A stretch of DNA of 64,000 nucleotides from contig NZ_FMVJ01000011.1 in the NCBI RefSeq assembly GCF_900102135.1, positions 1 through 64,000 on the forward strand, written 5' to 3'. Below the pieces are notes generated by a model, which searched no databases, was not told the DNA's origin, and saw nothing but the letters and a program-made list of their open reading frames with translations. Shown piece after piece: positions 24,776-33,916 of the stretch. The translations under genes were made by a program, and so were the position numbers. The stretch is from Microvirga guangxiensis (GTDB lineage Bacteria; Pseudomonadota; Alphaproteobacteria; Rhizobiales; Beijerinckiaceae). Numbering within the stretch: the stretch's first letter is position 1; every line of letters starts with the position of its first letter.

Positions 24776-26359
24776 CTAGAACGCCGGGTGGTACTGGTAG
24801 AGCCAGGTTTCGCTCAACACCTCGTTCTCGTTGCGCAGGTAGCAGCGCATCTCCACCGGCTCGGTGCCGGTGACCGTCAGGTCGAACTGGGTCCGCCAAT
24901 GGCCGGACACGTTGTTGGGCACGGCCTCGGTGAGGATGTTCGAGAATTCGCCGCGGGAGGCGGAGAGGACGGGCTTGGGGATCACGCCGCTCGGCAGCCT
25001 GGTGAGGGGTTCGCCGATGAACTCCACCATGAACTTGCGCACGCCCTTGGGACGGATCGTACCGGCTTGGCCGCCATTGCCGAACCGGGTGGCGACGACG
25101 CGGGCGAGCGGGGTCGGGTAGGGCTCTTCCGCCGACCAATACATGCGGTAGCGGAGATTTATAGCCTGCCCAGCGCGGGCGGGCTCGGCGGGCACCCACA
25201 TGGCCACGATGTTATCGTGGATCTCGTCGTCGGTCGGGATTTCCACCAATTGGATCGCGCCCTTGCCCCAGGTGCCCTGGGGTTCAATCCAGAGCGAGGG
25301 GCGGCGGTCGTAATAGACGCCGTCGAGATAGTGGTCGAAGTTCCGGTCTCGCTGGAGCAGGCCGAACCCGCGCGGGTTCTCGTCCGTGAAGGCGGAGGTG
25401 ATGATGCGCGGCGGATTGTTGAGCGGACGCCAGATGCGCTCGCCGGTGCCTGTCCACATGGCAAGACCGTCGGAATCATGGATCTCGGGACGCCAGTCGA
25501 CCGCGGTGGTCTTCGCCTTCTCGGAGTACCAGTACATGGAGGTGAGGGGCGCCAGCCCCAGGCGCTGGATGTCGCTGCGGAGATAAAGCGCGCTGTCGAT
25601 GTCCATGATTACGGCGGCGGCGCGCTTCATCACGAACTTGTAGGCTCCCGCCACGCTCGGCCCGTCGAGGAGCGCATAGACGGTGACCGTATCGGAGCCC
25701 GGCTGCGGCGTCTCGAAATAGACATGGGTGAAGTCCGGGAATTCCTCGTTCCTCCCATGCACGGCGACGTCGACGGCAAGGCCGCGTGCCGAGAGGCCGT
25801 ACTGATAGAGCTCCCCGATGGCGCGGAAATAGGAGGCGCCGAGGAAGGCCACCCAGTCGTTCTTCTTCCAGTCGAGCCTGCCGCTGCGGGGCTCCTGGAA
25901 CCGGAAACCGGCAAAGCCCGTGTTGTCGGGAAGCTTCCGGGCCGGTGAATCCGCCGGCATGTCGAAATACTCGGTGTCGTAGATGATCTCGCGGGCCTGG
26001 CCGTTTTCCACAACATGCATGCGCACAGGCTTCTGGAAGAAGCGGCCCATGTGGAAGAACGTGACCGGGAACTCGCCGGGGCCATTGGCCCAGAGCGCCA
26101 GATCGGTCTTGAACCGGATCTTGCCGTGGGCGTCGTAATCGATCTGGTTGAGGATTTCCGGCGAGGGGCTCGGCGGGGCCGTATAGGCCGAGCGCGCCAT
26201 GGTTTCCGCCTGCTTCTTCAGTTCGTCGAACGAAAACGGGGCCGTTGCTCCCATCTTCAGGCCTTGCTGCGCCAAGGCCTCGCTTGAAAACCCTAGGGCT
26301 GCCAGGGTAGCCGTGGCGGTTGCGGTTTGAAGGAACTGACGGCGATTGAGCATGGGCAA
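24776..26359 (-). CDS. opgG: Periplasmic glucan biosynthesis protein, MdoG/OpgG family (second paralogue)
   Basis: A 527-aa periplasmic protein with a Tat signal (NRRQFLQTATATATLAALG, cleavage near ALAQ, residue 31). It shares with the 11.2-kb gene the landmarks FAGFRFQEP, FLGASYFRAIG, YGLSARGLAVDV, APLTSMYWYS, ENPRGFGLLQRDR and a closing ETWLYQYHP. Whether it should be named opgG or opgD is unsure; both paralogues have Tat signals, which is the OpgD trait. It is monocistronic, ending just before the zinc operon. Confidence 0.88.
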   Translation of the reverse strand: MPMLNRRQFLQTATATATLAALGFSSEALAQQGLKMGATAPFSFDELKKQAETMARSAYTAPPSPSPEILNQIDYDAHGKIRFKTDLALWANGPGEFPVTFFHMGRFFQKPVRMHVVENGQAREIIYDTEYFDMPADSPARKLPDNTGFAGFRFQEPRSGRLDWKKNDWVAFLGASYFRAIGELYQYGLSARGLAVDVAVHGRNEEFPDFTHVYFETPQPGSDTVTVYALLDGPSVAGAYKFVMKRAAAVIMDIDSALYLRSDIQRLGLAPLTSMYWYSEKAKTTAVDWRPEIHDSDGLAMWTGTGERIWRPLNNPPRIITSAFTDENPRGFGLLQRDRNFDHYLDGVYYDRRPSLWIEPQGTWGKGAIQLVEIPTDDEIHDNIVAMWVPAEPARAGQAINLRYRMYWSAEEPYPTPLARVVATRFGNGGQAGTIRPKGVRKFMVEFIGEPLTRLPSGVIPKPVLSASRGEFSNILTEAVPNNVSGHWRTQFDLTVTGTEPVEMRCYLRNENEVLSETWLYQYHPAF

Positions 26360-26511
26360 CAGGAATGTGATCTGTGGAAGGACTGACCCCTACCGACCAA
26401 GGTGGCAGGATTAAGTCCCTCTTAGCCTCTTGAGAAAAGTTCGTCAGCAGCCAAAACTAGGGCCACACACAGGCACTGCAACAATAGTGCCGAAATTAAG
26501 GGAGTACGTCT

Positions 26512-27477
26512 ATGCATCGATCCATCATGCGCCGCCTCATGGGCGCCGCTACCGCTCTCGCCCTCGCAGGCGCGAGCGTTCCGGCCCAGGCACAGGACTT
26601 CATCAACGTCCTGACCGGCGGCACATCCGGCGTCTACTATCCGCTGGGCGTGGCTCTCTCCAAGGTGTTCACGGAAAAGGTCCAGGGCTCCCGCCCCTCG
26701 GTCCAGGCCACCAAGGCCTCCGTCGAAAACCTCACCCTGCTGCAGCAGGGCAAGGGCGAGATCGGCTTCACCCTCGGCGACAGCCTGGCCATGGGCTGGG
26801 CCGGCGACGAAGAGGCCGGCTTCAAGTCGAAGCTCGACAAGCTGCGCGGCGTGACCGCCATCTACCCCAACTACATCCAGATCGTGGCCACCAAGGAATC
26901 CGGCATCAAGTCGCTGGCTGACCTGAAGGGCAAGCGTCTCTCCGTTGGCGCGCCGAAATCCGGTACCGAGCTCAACGCCCGCGCGATCCTGCAGGGCGCA
27001 GGCCTGTCCTACAAGGATCTCGGCAAGGTCGAGTATCTGCCCTTCGGCGAGTCCGTCGAGCTCATGAAGAACCGCCAGCTCGATGCCACCCTGCAATCGG
27101 CCGGCCTCGGCGTGTCCTCGATCCGCGACCTCGCCACCTCCGTTCCGATCGTCGTGGTGGAGATCCCCACCGATATCGTGACCAAGGTCGGCACGCCCTA
27201 CATCGCGGCCACGATCCCGGCCGGCACCTATGAGGGCCAGACCGCTCCCGTCCCGACGGCTGCCGTGGTGAACTATCTCGTCACCCATTCCGGCGTGAAG
27301 GACGAGACCGTCTATCAGATGACGAAGGCGATCTACGAGAGCCTGCCCGATCTCGCGGCTGCGCATGCCGCCGCGAAGGACATCAAGCTCGAAAGCGCTC
27401 TTTCCGGCATGCCGGTGCCGATGCACCCGGGTGCGCAGCGCTATTTCGACGAGAAGGGCGTAAAGAAGGGTTCCTAA
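26512..27477 (+). CDS. TAXI-family TRAP transporter substrate-binding protein
   Basis: A 321-aa periplasmic protein with a signal peptide (cleavage after VPAQAQ, about residue 28). The mature start FINVLTGGTSGVYYPLGVAL is the TAXI signature; QATKASVENLTLLQQGKGEIGF, KGKRLSVGAPKSGTELNAR and the TAAVVNYLVTH region complete the fold. TAXI proteins feed fused 4TM/12TM permeases with organic acids such as glutamate or 2-oxoglutarate, and the permease follows immediately. Confidence 0.92.
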   Translation: MHRSIMRRLMGAATALALAGASVPAQAQDFINVLTGGTSGVYYPLGVALSKVFTEKVQGSRPSVQATKASVENLTLLQQGKGEIGFTLGDSLAMGWAGDEEAGFKSKLDKLRGVTAIYPNYIQIVATKESGIKSLADLKGKRLSVGAPKSGTELNARAILQGAGLSYKDLGKVEYLPFGESVELMKNRQLDATLQSAGLGVSSIRDLATSVPIVVVEIPTDIVTKVGTPYIAATIPAGTYEGQTAPVPTAAVVNYLVTHSGVKDETVYQMTKAIYESLPDLAAAHAAAKDIKLESALSGMPVPMHPGAQRYFDEKGVKKGS

Positions 27478-27500
27478 ACCCTGCTGTTTTTGAGTAATGA

Positions 27501-27531
27501 AGCCGGAGCAGGTTTGCCTGCTCCGGCTTTT
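27501..27531 (+). terminator. Hairpin between TAXI binding protein and TRAP permease
   Basis: AGCCGGAGCAGG / CCTGCTCCGGCT arms with a TTTG loop followed by TTTT lie 24 bp after the binding-protein stop. It likely reduces read-through, so that the binding protein is made in excess over the permease. Confidence 0.75.
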
Positions 27532-27571
27532 GCATGACTAGAAGAACAATTTTACGGGAAGAGGGCCTCAG

Positions 27572-29869
27572 ATGAGCCACGGCATGAATGCGTCCGAGAT
27601 CTCAACGCTCGAGCAGCCGTCTACGCCAACCAATCCGGAGCACGGCCTGCCGGAGAATTTCGGCCAGGGGATTCTCGGCAACCTCCTGTTCTGGATTGCT
27701 GTATCCTTCTCGACCTTCCAGATTATCACCGCCTTCGGCATTCCTCTCGACCGTCCGATCGTCGGGAATATCTCTGCAATTTATCTGATCGGCGCTGCGC
27801 TCGTGGTCTGGGCCGGGTGGCTCGTTTTCCAGCGACTCAAGGGCCGCAGCATTATCAATGGCGCGCTTGCGCTCGCCTCTCTCGCTGTGACATATGCGCT
27901 GATCGTGAAGTTTCCCGGCAGCCTGCCAAGCCAGGTGGTGCGCGCGCTGCACGTGGGCTTTCTCTGCCTCGTCGCTGGCGCGATGCTGGCAAATCACAAG
28001 GCGGGCAGCACCGCCACGCGGGCACTCGGCTGGATCATCGGCCTCTTCGGCTTCGGCATCGGCCTTTATCACTGGGCGCTTTACGAGGAACTCGTGATCC
28101 GCGCCGGTGAGGTGACCCAGGCCGATCTCGTAGTCGGCATCTCGGCTATCGCAATCCTGTTTTATCTGGTGTGGCGCGTGATGGGGCCCGCGCTCCCCAT
28201 CGTCGCCGGCATCTTTCTCGCCTATTGCCTGTTCGGCAATTACCTGCCCGCTCCCTTCGACCATCGCGGATACTCGCTCGAGCAGGTGATCGAGCACATG
28301 TCCTTCGGCACCGAAGGACTCTACGCCACGCCCACCCTCGTCTCCGCCACCTATATCTTCCTCTTCATCCTGTTCGGCGCCTTCCTTGAGCGCGCAGGCA
28401 TGATCCAGCTCTTCACCGATGTGGCGATGGGGCTGTTCGGCAGTGCCAAGGGAGGACCGGCGAAGGTGTCGGTGTTCTCCTCCGCCCTCATGGGCACGAT
28501 CTCGGGCTCGGGCGTTGCGAACGTCGTCTCTACGGGCCAGTTCACGATCCCGCTGATGAAGCGCTTCGGATACAAGCCGGAATTCGCAGGCGGCGTCGAG
28601 GCGACCGCTTCCATGGGCGGCCAGATCATGCCGCCGGTCATGGGTGCGGTCGCCTTCATCATGGCCGAGACCATCGACGTGCCTTACGTCGAGATCGTGA
28701 AGGCTGCGATCATTCCGGCCATTCTCTACTACGCGTCTGCTTTCCTCGCCGTTCATCTCGAAGCAGGCCGTGCAGGCCTGCTCGGGATCGCGAAATCGGA
28801 ATTGCCGAGTGCGGCGCGGGCGCTGAAGGACAAGTGGTATCTGATCCTGCCGCTCGCGGTTCTCGTCTATCTGCTGTTCTCCGGTTACACGCCGCTCTTT
28901 GCAGGCTCCATCGGCTTGGCGCTGACCGTTGTGCTGATCCTTGGAAGCGCTCTTGCCTTTGGCCTCGTGAATGAGACGGTTCGCCTCGTGTTCTGGGTTG
29001 GGCTGGGCCTTCTTGCCGCGGCATTCCTGTGGCTCGGCGTCACGCTCGTCCTCGTTCTCGTCGGGATTCTCGTGCTCCTGAACCTGTTCACGCGCGGCGG
29101 GCCTGAGACGCTGGAAGCCTGCCGCGATGCGCTCGCCGACGGTGCGCGCCAGGCGCTGCCCGTGGGTCTTGCCTGTGCGGTTGTCGGCATCGTGATCGGC
29201 ACGATGACGCTCACCGGCATCGGCACGATCTTCGGCAACTGGGTGGTGTCCATCGGGCGCGACTCGCTCATCCTGTCGCTGGTGCTCACCATGGTCGTGA
29301 GCCTCATCCTGGGCATGGGCATCCCGACGATCCCGAATTACATCATCACCTCGTCGCTTGCCGCGCCTGCGCTGCTGACCCTGGGCGTGCCGCTCATCGT
29401 CTCGCACATGTTCGTGTTCTATTTTGGCATCATGGCGGATCTCACGCCCCCGGTGGCGCTTGCTGCGTTCGCGGCTGCTCCCATTGCTAAGGCGTCCGGT
29501 TTCAAAATCGGGTTTCAAGCGCTGCGCATCGCGTTGCCTGGTTTCGTGATCCCCTACATGGCGGTCTACGATCCGGCCCTCATGATGCAGCCGGTGCCGG
29601 GCCTGACTGGCGCGGCCTACTGGGCAGACGTCGCCTACATGGTGGTGAAAGCCGGCCTTGCGGTTCTGCTCTGGGGTGCGGCCTCCGTCGGGTATCTCAG
29701 CACGAAGATGCCCGTGTGGGAGCGCCTCGCGGCAGCCGTGGCTGCAGCCTTCCTGGTGCTTGCACTTCCGCTCACCGATCAGATCGGCTTCGTCCTCGCC
29801 GTGCTGGTGATCGGCGCTCATATCTGGCGCTCGCGCCGGGGGACGCCGGCGGCGGCAGTCCGGCCTTGA
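27572..29869 (+). CDS. TRAP transporter permease, 4TM/12TM fusion
   Basis: A 765-aa integral membrane protein with the small (DctQ-like) and large (DctM-like) parts fused, as in all TAXI systems. About 18 hydrophobic segments can be counted. Signature regions are GTISGSGVANVVSTGQFTIP, GGVEATASMGGQIMPPVMGA and LGMGIPTIPNYIITSSLAAP in the DctM core. The large region is about residues 230-640. A DUF1850 gene overlaps its stop by 4 bp. Confidence 0.92.
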   Translation: MSHGMNASEISTLEQPSTPTNPEHGLPENFGQGILGNLLFWIAVSFSTFQIITAFGIPLDRPIVGNISAIYLIGAALVVWAGWLVFQRLKGRSIINGALALASLAVTYALIVKFPGSLPSQVVRALHVGFLCLVAGAMLANHKAGSTATRALGWIIGLFGFGIGLYHWALYEELVIRAGEVTQADLVVGISAIAILFYLVWRVMGPALPIVAGIFLAYCLFGNYLPAPFDHRGYSLEQVIEHMSFGTEGLYATPTLVSATYIFLFILFGAFLERAGMIQLFTDVAMGLFGSAKGGPAKVSVFSSALMGTISGSGVANVVSTGQFTIPLMKRFGYKPEFAGGVEATASMGGQIMPPVMGAVAFIMAETIDVPYVEIVKAAIIPAILYYASAFLAVHLEAGRAGLLGIAKSELPSAARALKDKWYLILPLAVLVYLLFSGYTPLFAGSIGLALTVVLILGSALAFGLVNETVRLVFWVGLGLLAAAFLWLGVTLVLVLVGILVLLNLFTRGGPETLEACRDALADGARQALPVGLACAVVGIVIGTMTLTGIGTIFGNWVVSIGRDSLILSLVLTMVVSLILGMGIPTIPNYIITSSLAAPALLTLGVPLIVSHMFVFYFGIMADLTPPVALAAFAAAPIAKASGFKIGFQALRIALPGFVIPYMAVYDPALMMQPVPGLTGAAYWADVAYMVVKAGLAVLLWGAASVGYLSTKMPVWERLAAAVAAAFLVLALPLTDQIGFVLAVLVIGAHIWRSRRGTPAAAVRP

Positions 29870-30234
29870 TCTGCCTCGTCGCAGGCAAGGTCGTCGCGCC
29901 TCTCATGGCAGGCGCGATGACCCTGGCCTGGACGCACTCGGTCGAGAAGATCGCGTGGGAGGAGGATTGGCGCGCAACGCCCGCGGGTCTCGAAATCGTC
30001 GAGGCGCGGGTGAAGGGATCGGGCGCAGGCATGGAGCCGCCGCCCGACGCGCGGCTCGTCAACGGTGCCTGGGCCTGGAAACCGAAGCTGCCACCTCAGG
30101 CGGAGATCGTCATGCGACGCTCAGGGGCGACCGCGGATTGGCGGGTGTGCATAACAGGCGCGTGCCGTCCCATGGAGGCCTATGTGCCGCCGGACGCCGA
30201 TCCGATCGTCATGAAGGTGTGCGAGGGCCGGTGA
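29866..30234 (+). CDS. DUF1850 protein, TRAP-associated, TTG start
   Basis: A 122-aa protein starting from a TTG that overlaps the TRAP stop as TTGA, which indicates coupled translation. The alternative upstream ATG at 29716 would lie 150 bp inside the TRAP gene and gives an arginine-rich unlikely extension. DUF1850 traits are visible: a short hydrophobic N-terminus (CLVAGKVVAPLMAGAMTLAW), WTHSVEKIAWEEDW, EARVKGSGAGMEPP, and a terminal Cys-containing VCITGACRPM. The family is nearly always next to TAXI-TRAP permeases; its role is unknown. Confidence 0.8.
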   Translation: MICLVAGKVVAPLMAGAMTLAWTHSVEKIAWEEDWRATPAGLEIVEARVKGSGAGMEPPPDARLVNGAWAWKPKLPPQAEIVMRRSGATADWRVCITGACRPMEAYVPPDADPIVMKVCEGR

Positions 30235-30236
30235 AC

Positions 30237-30473
30237 TTATTCGGCCAGGGGCTCGACGGCGATGCAGCGGCGCCAGAGGTTCACGAGGAAGTAGCCGGCC
30301 AGAAGGCTGAACAGGCCCATGAGCACGAAGCCCACGATGTTGCCCAGTTCGAACAGGCCCGCGATGGCCCAGCCGGCGGAAATGGCCACGCCGAAGAGTT
30401 CCGCGCCCACCAGAATCATGATGCTGATCACAGTAATGACGTTGCGCCAGTTGGTGCTTTTCGCCTGAGCCAC
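30237..30473 (-). CDS. Small two-helix membrane protein
   Basis: A 78-aa protein with two hydrophobic segments (about residues 12-32 and 40-62), a soluble N-terminus beginning MAQAKSTNW, and a short C-terminal tail. It is the convergent neighbour of the DUF1850 gene, with 2 bp between stops. No family is recognised. GTACG-containing AAGGAGTAC precedes the start on the minus strand, giving a good ribosome-binding site. Confidence 0.65.
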   Translation of the reverse strand: MAQAKSTNWRNVITVISIMILVGAELFGVAISAGWAIAGLFELGNIVGFVLMGLFSLLAGYFLVNLWRRCIAVEPLAE

Positions 30474-30572
30474 GGGTTCGTACTCCTTAATCTGCCGAAG
30501 GGACTACCCTAAACGCCCCCTCCGGTGCAAGTTTCCCCTCGCCATTCATTCTGTCGCGTCTGTTCAAAGATC

Positions 30573-32168
30573 ATGCCCGAGACCCCCGTCTTCTCGACTG
30601 CCGCCGTCGCGGCCCCCCATATGGCCGCCGCCGAGACCGGCCAGACGATCCTGGCCGCAGGCGGCAATGCCGTGGAGGCCATGGTCGCCATGGCGGCCAC
30701 CATCGCCGTGGTCTATCCGCACATGAACGGCATCGGCGGCGACGGATTCTGGCTGGTGCGGGAGCCCAAGGGCCGGGTCCACGCCCTCGATGCCTCAGGC
30801 CCCTCCGGGGCGCTTGCCACCATCAAGCGCTATCGAAGCAAGGGATATGACAGCATTCCGCCGCGCGGCCCCGATGCGGCGCTGACCGTGGCCGGGGCGG
30901 TAAGCGGCTGGGGCCTTGCGCTGGAACTCGCCAAGGCGCTCGGCGGGCAATTGCCCCGCGACATGCTTCTCACCGATGCCATCTGTCTCGCCCGCGAGGG
31001 CTACAGGATCGGCGCGGCCGAGGGGCGCAACAAGATGCTGGAGGAAGAGGCTCTCTTCACCGCCCCCGGTTTTGCCGAAACTTTCCTGAAGGACGGCAAG
31101 CTGCCGCCCGCAGGCGAGACGCGGCGGGTTCCAAAGCTCGCGGATACGCTAGAGCAATTGGCGCATGCGGGCTTCGCCGATTTCTACCGGGGCGATGTGG
31201 GGCGCGAGATCGCAGCGGACCTGGAGCGGATCGGCAGTCCCATCACCCGCAAGGACATCGAGACCTATCAGGCGCGCGTGGTAAAGCCGCTCTCCGTGGA
31301 GCTGAAGCACTCCACCGTCTACAACATGCCGCCGCCGAGCCAGGGAATCGCCGCGCTGCTGATGCTCGGCCTGTTCCATCGCCTCGATGTGAAGCACGGC
31401 GAAACTCCGGAGCATCACCATGGCTTGATCGAAGCGGGCAAGCGCGCCTTCGCGCTCCGCGACAAGGCCATTGCCGATCCGCGCGACGCGACGCTCGACC
31501 CGGCCTCGTTCCTCACGCCTGCGGTGTTCGAGAAGGAAGCGGCGATGATCGCGATGCGCCGCGCGGCACCCTATCCGCCGCCATCGGCGGATGGCGACAC
31601 GATATGGATGGGCTGCATCGACAAGGATGGATTGGCGGTGTCCTACATCCAGTCCGTCTATTGGGCCTTCGGCTCCGGCTGCGTGCTGCCGGCCACCGGC
31701 ATCCATTGGCACAACAGAGGCTTGGGCTTCTCGCTCGATCCCAGCAACCCGAGAGCCCTCGAGCCGGGCAAGAAGCCGTTCCACACGCTCAATCCGGGCC
31801 TCGCGGTGTTCAACGACGGGCGCGTGCTCTCATACGGCACCATGGGCGGCGAGCCGCAGCCGCAGATCCTGGGGCAGATCTTCACGCGCTATGCGGATTT
31901 CGGCATGAGCCTTGCCGATAGCGTGGATGCGCCGCGCTGGATCTTCGGCAAGAGCTGGAATGCACCATCCGCAACGTTGAAAGTGGAGGATCGCTTCGAC
32001 CCCAGCCTGCTGCGCGCGCTCGCGAGTTGCGGTCATCCGGTCGAAGAACTTGGCAAGCCTTATGCGGATGCCACGGGCCATGCAGGCATGCTGGTGAAGC
32101 ACCCGCGCAACGGCCGCGTCGAAGCCGTGCACGATCCGCGCTCGGATGGCGGTTCGCTGGGGCTTTAG
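30573..32168 (+). CDS. Gamma-glutamyltransferase family protein
   Basis: A 531-aa Ntn-hydrolase of the GGT family, without an obvious signal peptide. N-terminal landmarks are AAETGQTILAAGGNAVEA and HMNGIGGDGFWLV. The self-cleavage threonine should be Thr343 or so in GDTIWMGCIDKDG, where canonical enzymes have (T/N)THF/Y. GSGCVLPATGIHWHNRG and YGTMGGEPQPQILGQI follow. The Thr-Ile-Trp context and the absent signal suggest a distant, perhaps cytoplasmic, member that may hydrolyse other gamma-glutamyl or acyl substrates. Start at 30573 begins at the family-like MPETPVFS. Confidence 0.85.
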   Translation: MPETPVFSTAAVAAPHMAAAETGQTILAAGGNAVEAMVAMAATIAVVYPHMNGIGGDGFWLVREPKGRVHALDASGPSGALATIKRYRSKGYDSIPPRGPDAALTVAGAVSGWGLALELAKALGGQLPRDMLLTDAICLAREGYRIGAAEGRNKMLEEEALFTAPGFAETFLKDGKLPPAGETRRVPKLADTLEQLAHAGFADFYRGDVGREIAADLERIGSPITRKDIETYQARVVKPLSVELKHSTVYNMPPPSQGIAALLMLGLFHRLDVKHGETPEHHHGLIEAGKRAFALRDKAIADPRDATLDPASFLTPAVFEKEAAMIAMRRAAPYPPPSADGDTIWMGCIDKDGLAVSYIQSVYWAFGSGCVLPATGIHWHNRGLGFSLDPSNPRALEPGKKPFHTLNPGLAVFNDGRVLSYGTMGGEPQPQILGQIFTRYADFGMSLADSVDAPRWIFGKSWNAPSATLKVEDRFDPSLLRALASCGHPVEELGKPYADATGHAGMLVKHPRNGRVEAVHDPRSDGGSLGL

Positions 32169-32779
32169 CTCACGCCCATGTAGCGTCCAGGCCGGTGATT
32201 GGTGGCGAGGATCAGGTTGAGCACGGCGGTGCCGACGAGCGAGAGCGCCACCTTCGACGGCTCGATGACGAAGAGCGACGACAGCAGGATCACCGCATCG
32301 ATGGCGAGCTGCAGGTAGCCTGCGCGGATTCCATAGCGCTCCTGCGCGTAGAGCGCGAGGATGTTCACGCCGCCGAGGCTGGTGCGGTGGCGGAACAGCA
32401 CGAGCAGGCCAACCCCCATCAGCACGCCGCCCATGATCGCTGCGTAGACGGGGTTGAGGCTGTCGATGCCGATCCAGCCCGGCGTGAGCTGCGAGAGGTA
32501 GGACACCAGGAGCACGGCGAGGAAGGTGCGCAAGGTGAGCTTCCAGCCCATGCGCAGAATGGACAGCGCATAGAAGGGCAGGTTGATCGCGAAGAACAGA
32601 GGCCCGAACTCGAATTGGGTCGCATATTGCAGCAGGAGCGCCAGCCCCGCCGTGCCCCCGGTCAGCAGCGTCGCCTTCGTGTAGAGCGCCACGCCAAGAG
32701 CCACCATCAGGGTGCCGGTGAGCCCTGCCGAAATGTCTTCGTAGAGACGATGTGCGCTCGCCGATGATGTGGTGGACAC
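32165..32779 (-). CDS. YitT family (DUF161) membrane protein
   Basis: A roughly 204-aa protein with five or six hydrophobic helices and the family motifs TKATLLTGGTAGLALLL, FAINLPFYALS and RTSLGGVNILALY. Function of YitT proteins is unknown. The start is uncertain: a GTG at 32779 preceded by AGAGGGCAAG gives a compact protein, while an ATG at 32881 would add a Ser-rich 34-residue tail. The stop overlaps that of the gamma-glutamyltransferase gene by 4 bp. Confidence 0.8.
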   Translation of the reverse strand: MSTTSSASAHRLYEDISAGLTGTLMVALGVALYTKATLLTGGTAGLALLLQYATQFEFGPLFFAINLPFYALSILRMGWKLTLRTFLAVLLVSYLSQLTPGWIGIDSLNPVYAAIMGGVLMGVGLLVLFRHRTSLGGVNILALYAQERYGIRAGYLQLAIDAVILLSSLFVIEPSKVALSLVGTAVLNLILATNHRPGRYMGVS

Positions 32780-32893
32780 GCCCTTGCCCTCTGCCTGATG
32801 GGCGGAGCTATAGCGAGCAGCTTCCGCAGTCACAACGCATGGAGATGAAGGGCTGCGCGATGAGCTTTGCGCATGACGCAACCCTTGGAGGCC

Positions 32894-33916
32894 CTAAAGG
32901 CCCTGGCTCCAGAGGCCGATGAGCAGGCTTGCGCCCAGAACCAGCACGAAGGCCGCGGCAAGAAGTTCGAGGCCCGCGATGGCGATCGCGCCTATCGCGC
33001 CGCGTCCGCCCGCGAGCCGCAAGGCCAGCGTCTTGGCGAAGACCGCCACGGCTGCGATGGCGCTGGTGGTCAACGCCGTGCCGAGCGCCATGGCAAAGGT
33101 GGCCGCGATGCCCGCTGCGAACAGTCCTTGAGCCAGGGAGAAGACGAGCACGATGAGCGCCCCCGCGCAGGGGCGGATGCCGGCGGCAATCGCCACGCCC
33201 GCCATGTCCCGCCAGCGGGTGAGGCGATTGACCTCCTCGGGCGGCGGCAGATGCACGTGGTCGCAGCTTGCCTCGGGCACCGTGCTCAAGGGGTTCTTCG
33301 CGAGCGCCAGCACGCCCAGCACCTTGCCGCTCTTGCGCCAAGTGATCGCGAGACCCAGCAGCGCGACGGCGATGAAGCTCACGAGCTCCACGTTCATGGC
33401 GATCTTGTTCATGGTGGAGGCGGTGGCCCGCAGCACGAGGTTGACCGTGCCGACGATAAGAATGGCGACGAGAGCCTGCACGAGCGCGGCGGCGAAGCTC
33501 AGGATGAAGCCTTTGCGCAGGGCCTTCTCGTCGGCCAGCAGATAAGCCGAGATCACGCCCTTGCCGTGCCCCGGGCCTGCAGCGTGAAAGACGCCATAGG
33601 CAAAGCCGACGAAAAGCAGAGAACCCCAGGCTGCGCCGCTCTCCTTCAGGGCGCGCACGCTCGCCTGAAGGCTGGCATAGAAGCCGGACTGAATGGAAAG
33701 AAGCCATGCGCCGAAATCGCCGGACGGCGCGGCCTCGCGGATGCCCATGCCGAAGGGCGAGCGAGGGGCGGGCGCATTGACCGGACCGATCCACAAAGCG
33801 AGCAGGCTCATGGCCGCCGCCATCAGCGCGACCGCCAGCACCATCAGGCCAAGCCTCTGCCAGAACCGAGCCTGACCGGAAACAGGAGGGGCAAGGGGAG
33901 CGGAGGTCACGGACAT
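32894..33916 (-). CDS. NicO-family metal transporter, ZevB-like
   Basis: A 340-aa polytopic protein of the NiCoT/NicO-RcnA type. The family motif GVFHAAGPGHGKGVISAYLL (residues about 108-127), with two histidines, and AAGIRPCAGALIVLVFSLAQG are present. A DHVHLP segment in the central loop could bind metal. Its start overlaps the end of the DUF1007 gene by 10 bp. In Haemophilus a DUF1007-NicO pair (ZevAB) is needed for zinc uptake; others handle nickel or cobalt. The metal here is not known. Confidence 0.85.
   Translation of the reverse strand: MSVTSAPLAPPVSGQARFWQRLGLMVLAVALMAAAMSLLALWIGPVNAPAPRSPFGMGIREAAPSGDFGAWLLSIQSGFYASLQASVRALKESGAAWGSLLFVGFAYGVFHAAGPGHGKGVISAYLLADEKALRKGFILSFAAALVQALVAILIVGTVNLVLRATASTMNKIAMNVELVSFIAVALLGLAITWRKSGKVLGVLALAKNPLSTVPEASCDHVHLPPPEEVNRLTRWRDMAGVAIAAGIRPCAGALIVLVFSLAQGLFAAGIAATFAMALGTALTTSAIAAVAVFAKTLALRLAGGRGAIGAIAIAGLELLAAAFVLVLGASLLIGLWSQGL

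Noticed and set aside
27602-29821. 739-codon open frame antisense to the TRAP permease
   Set aside because: Highly charged, Arg/Glu/His-rich translation typical of a reversed membrane-protein gene.
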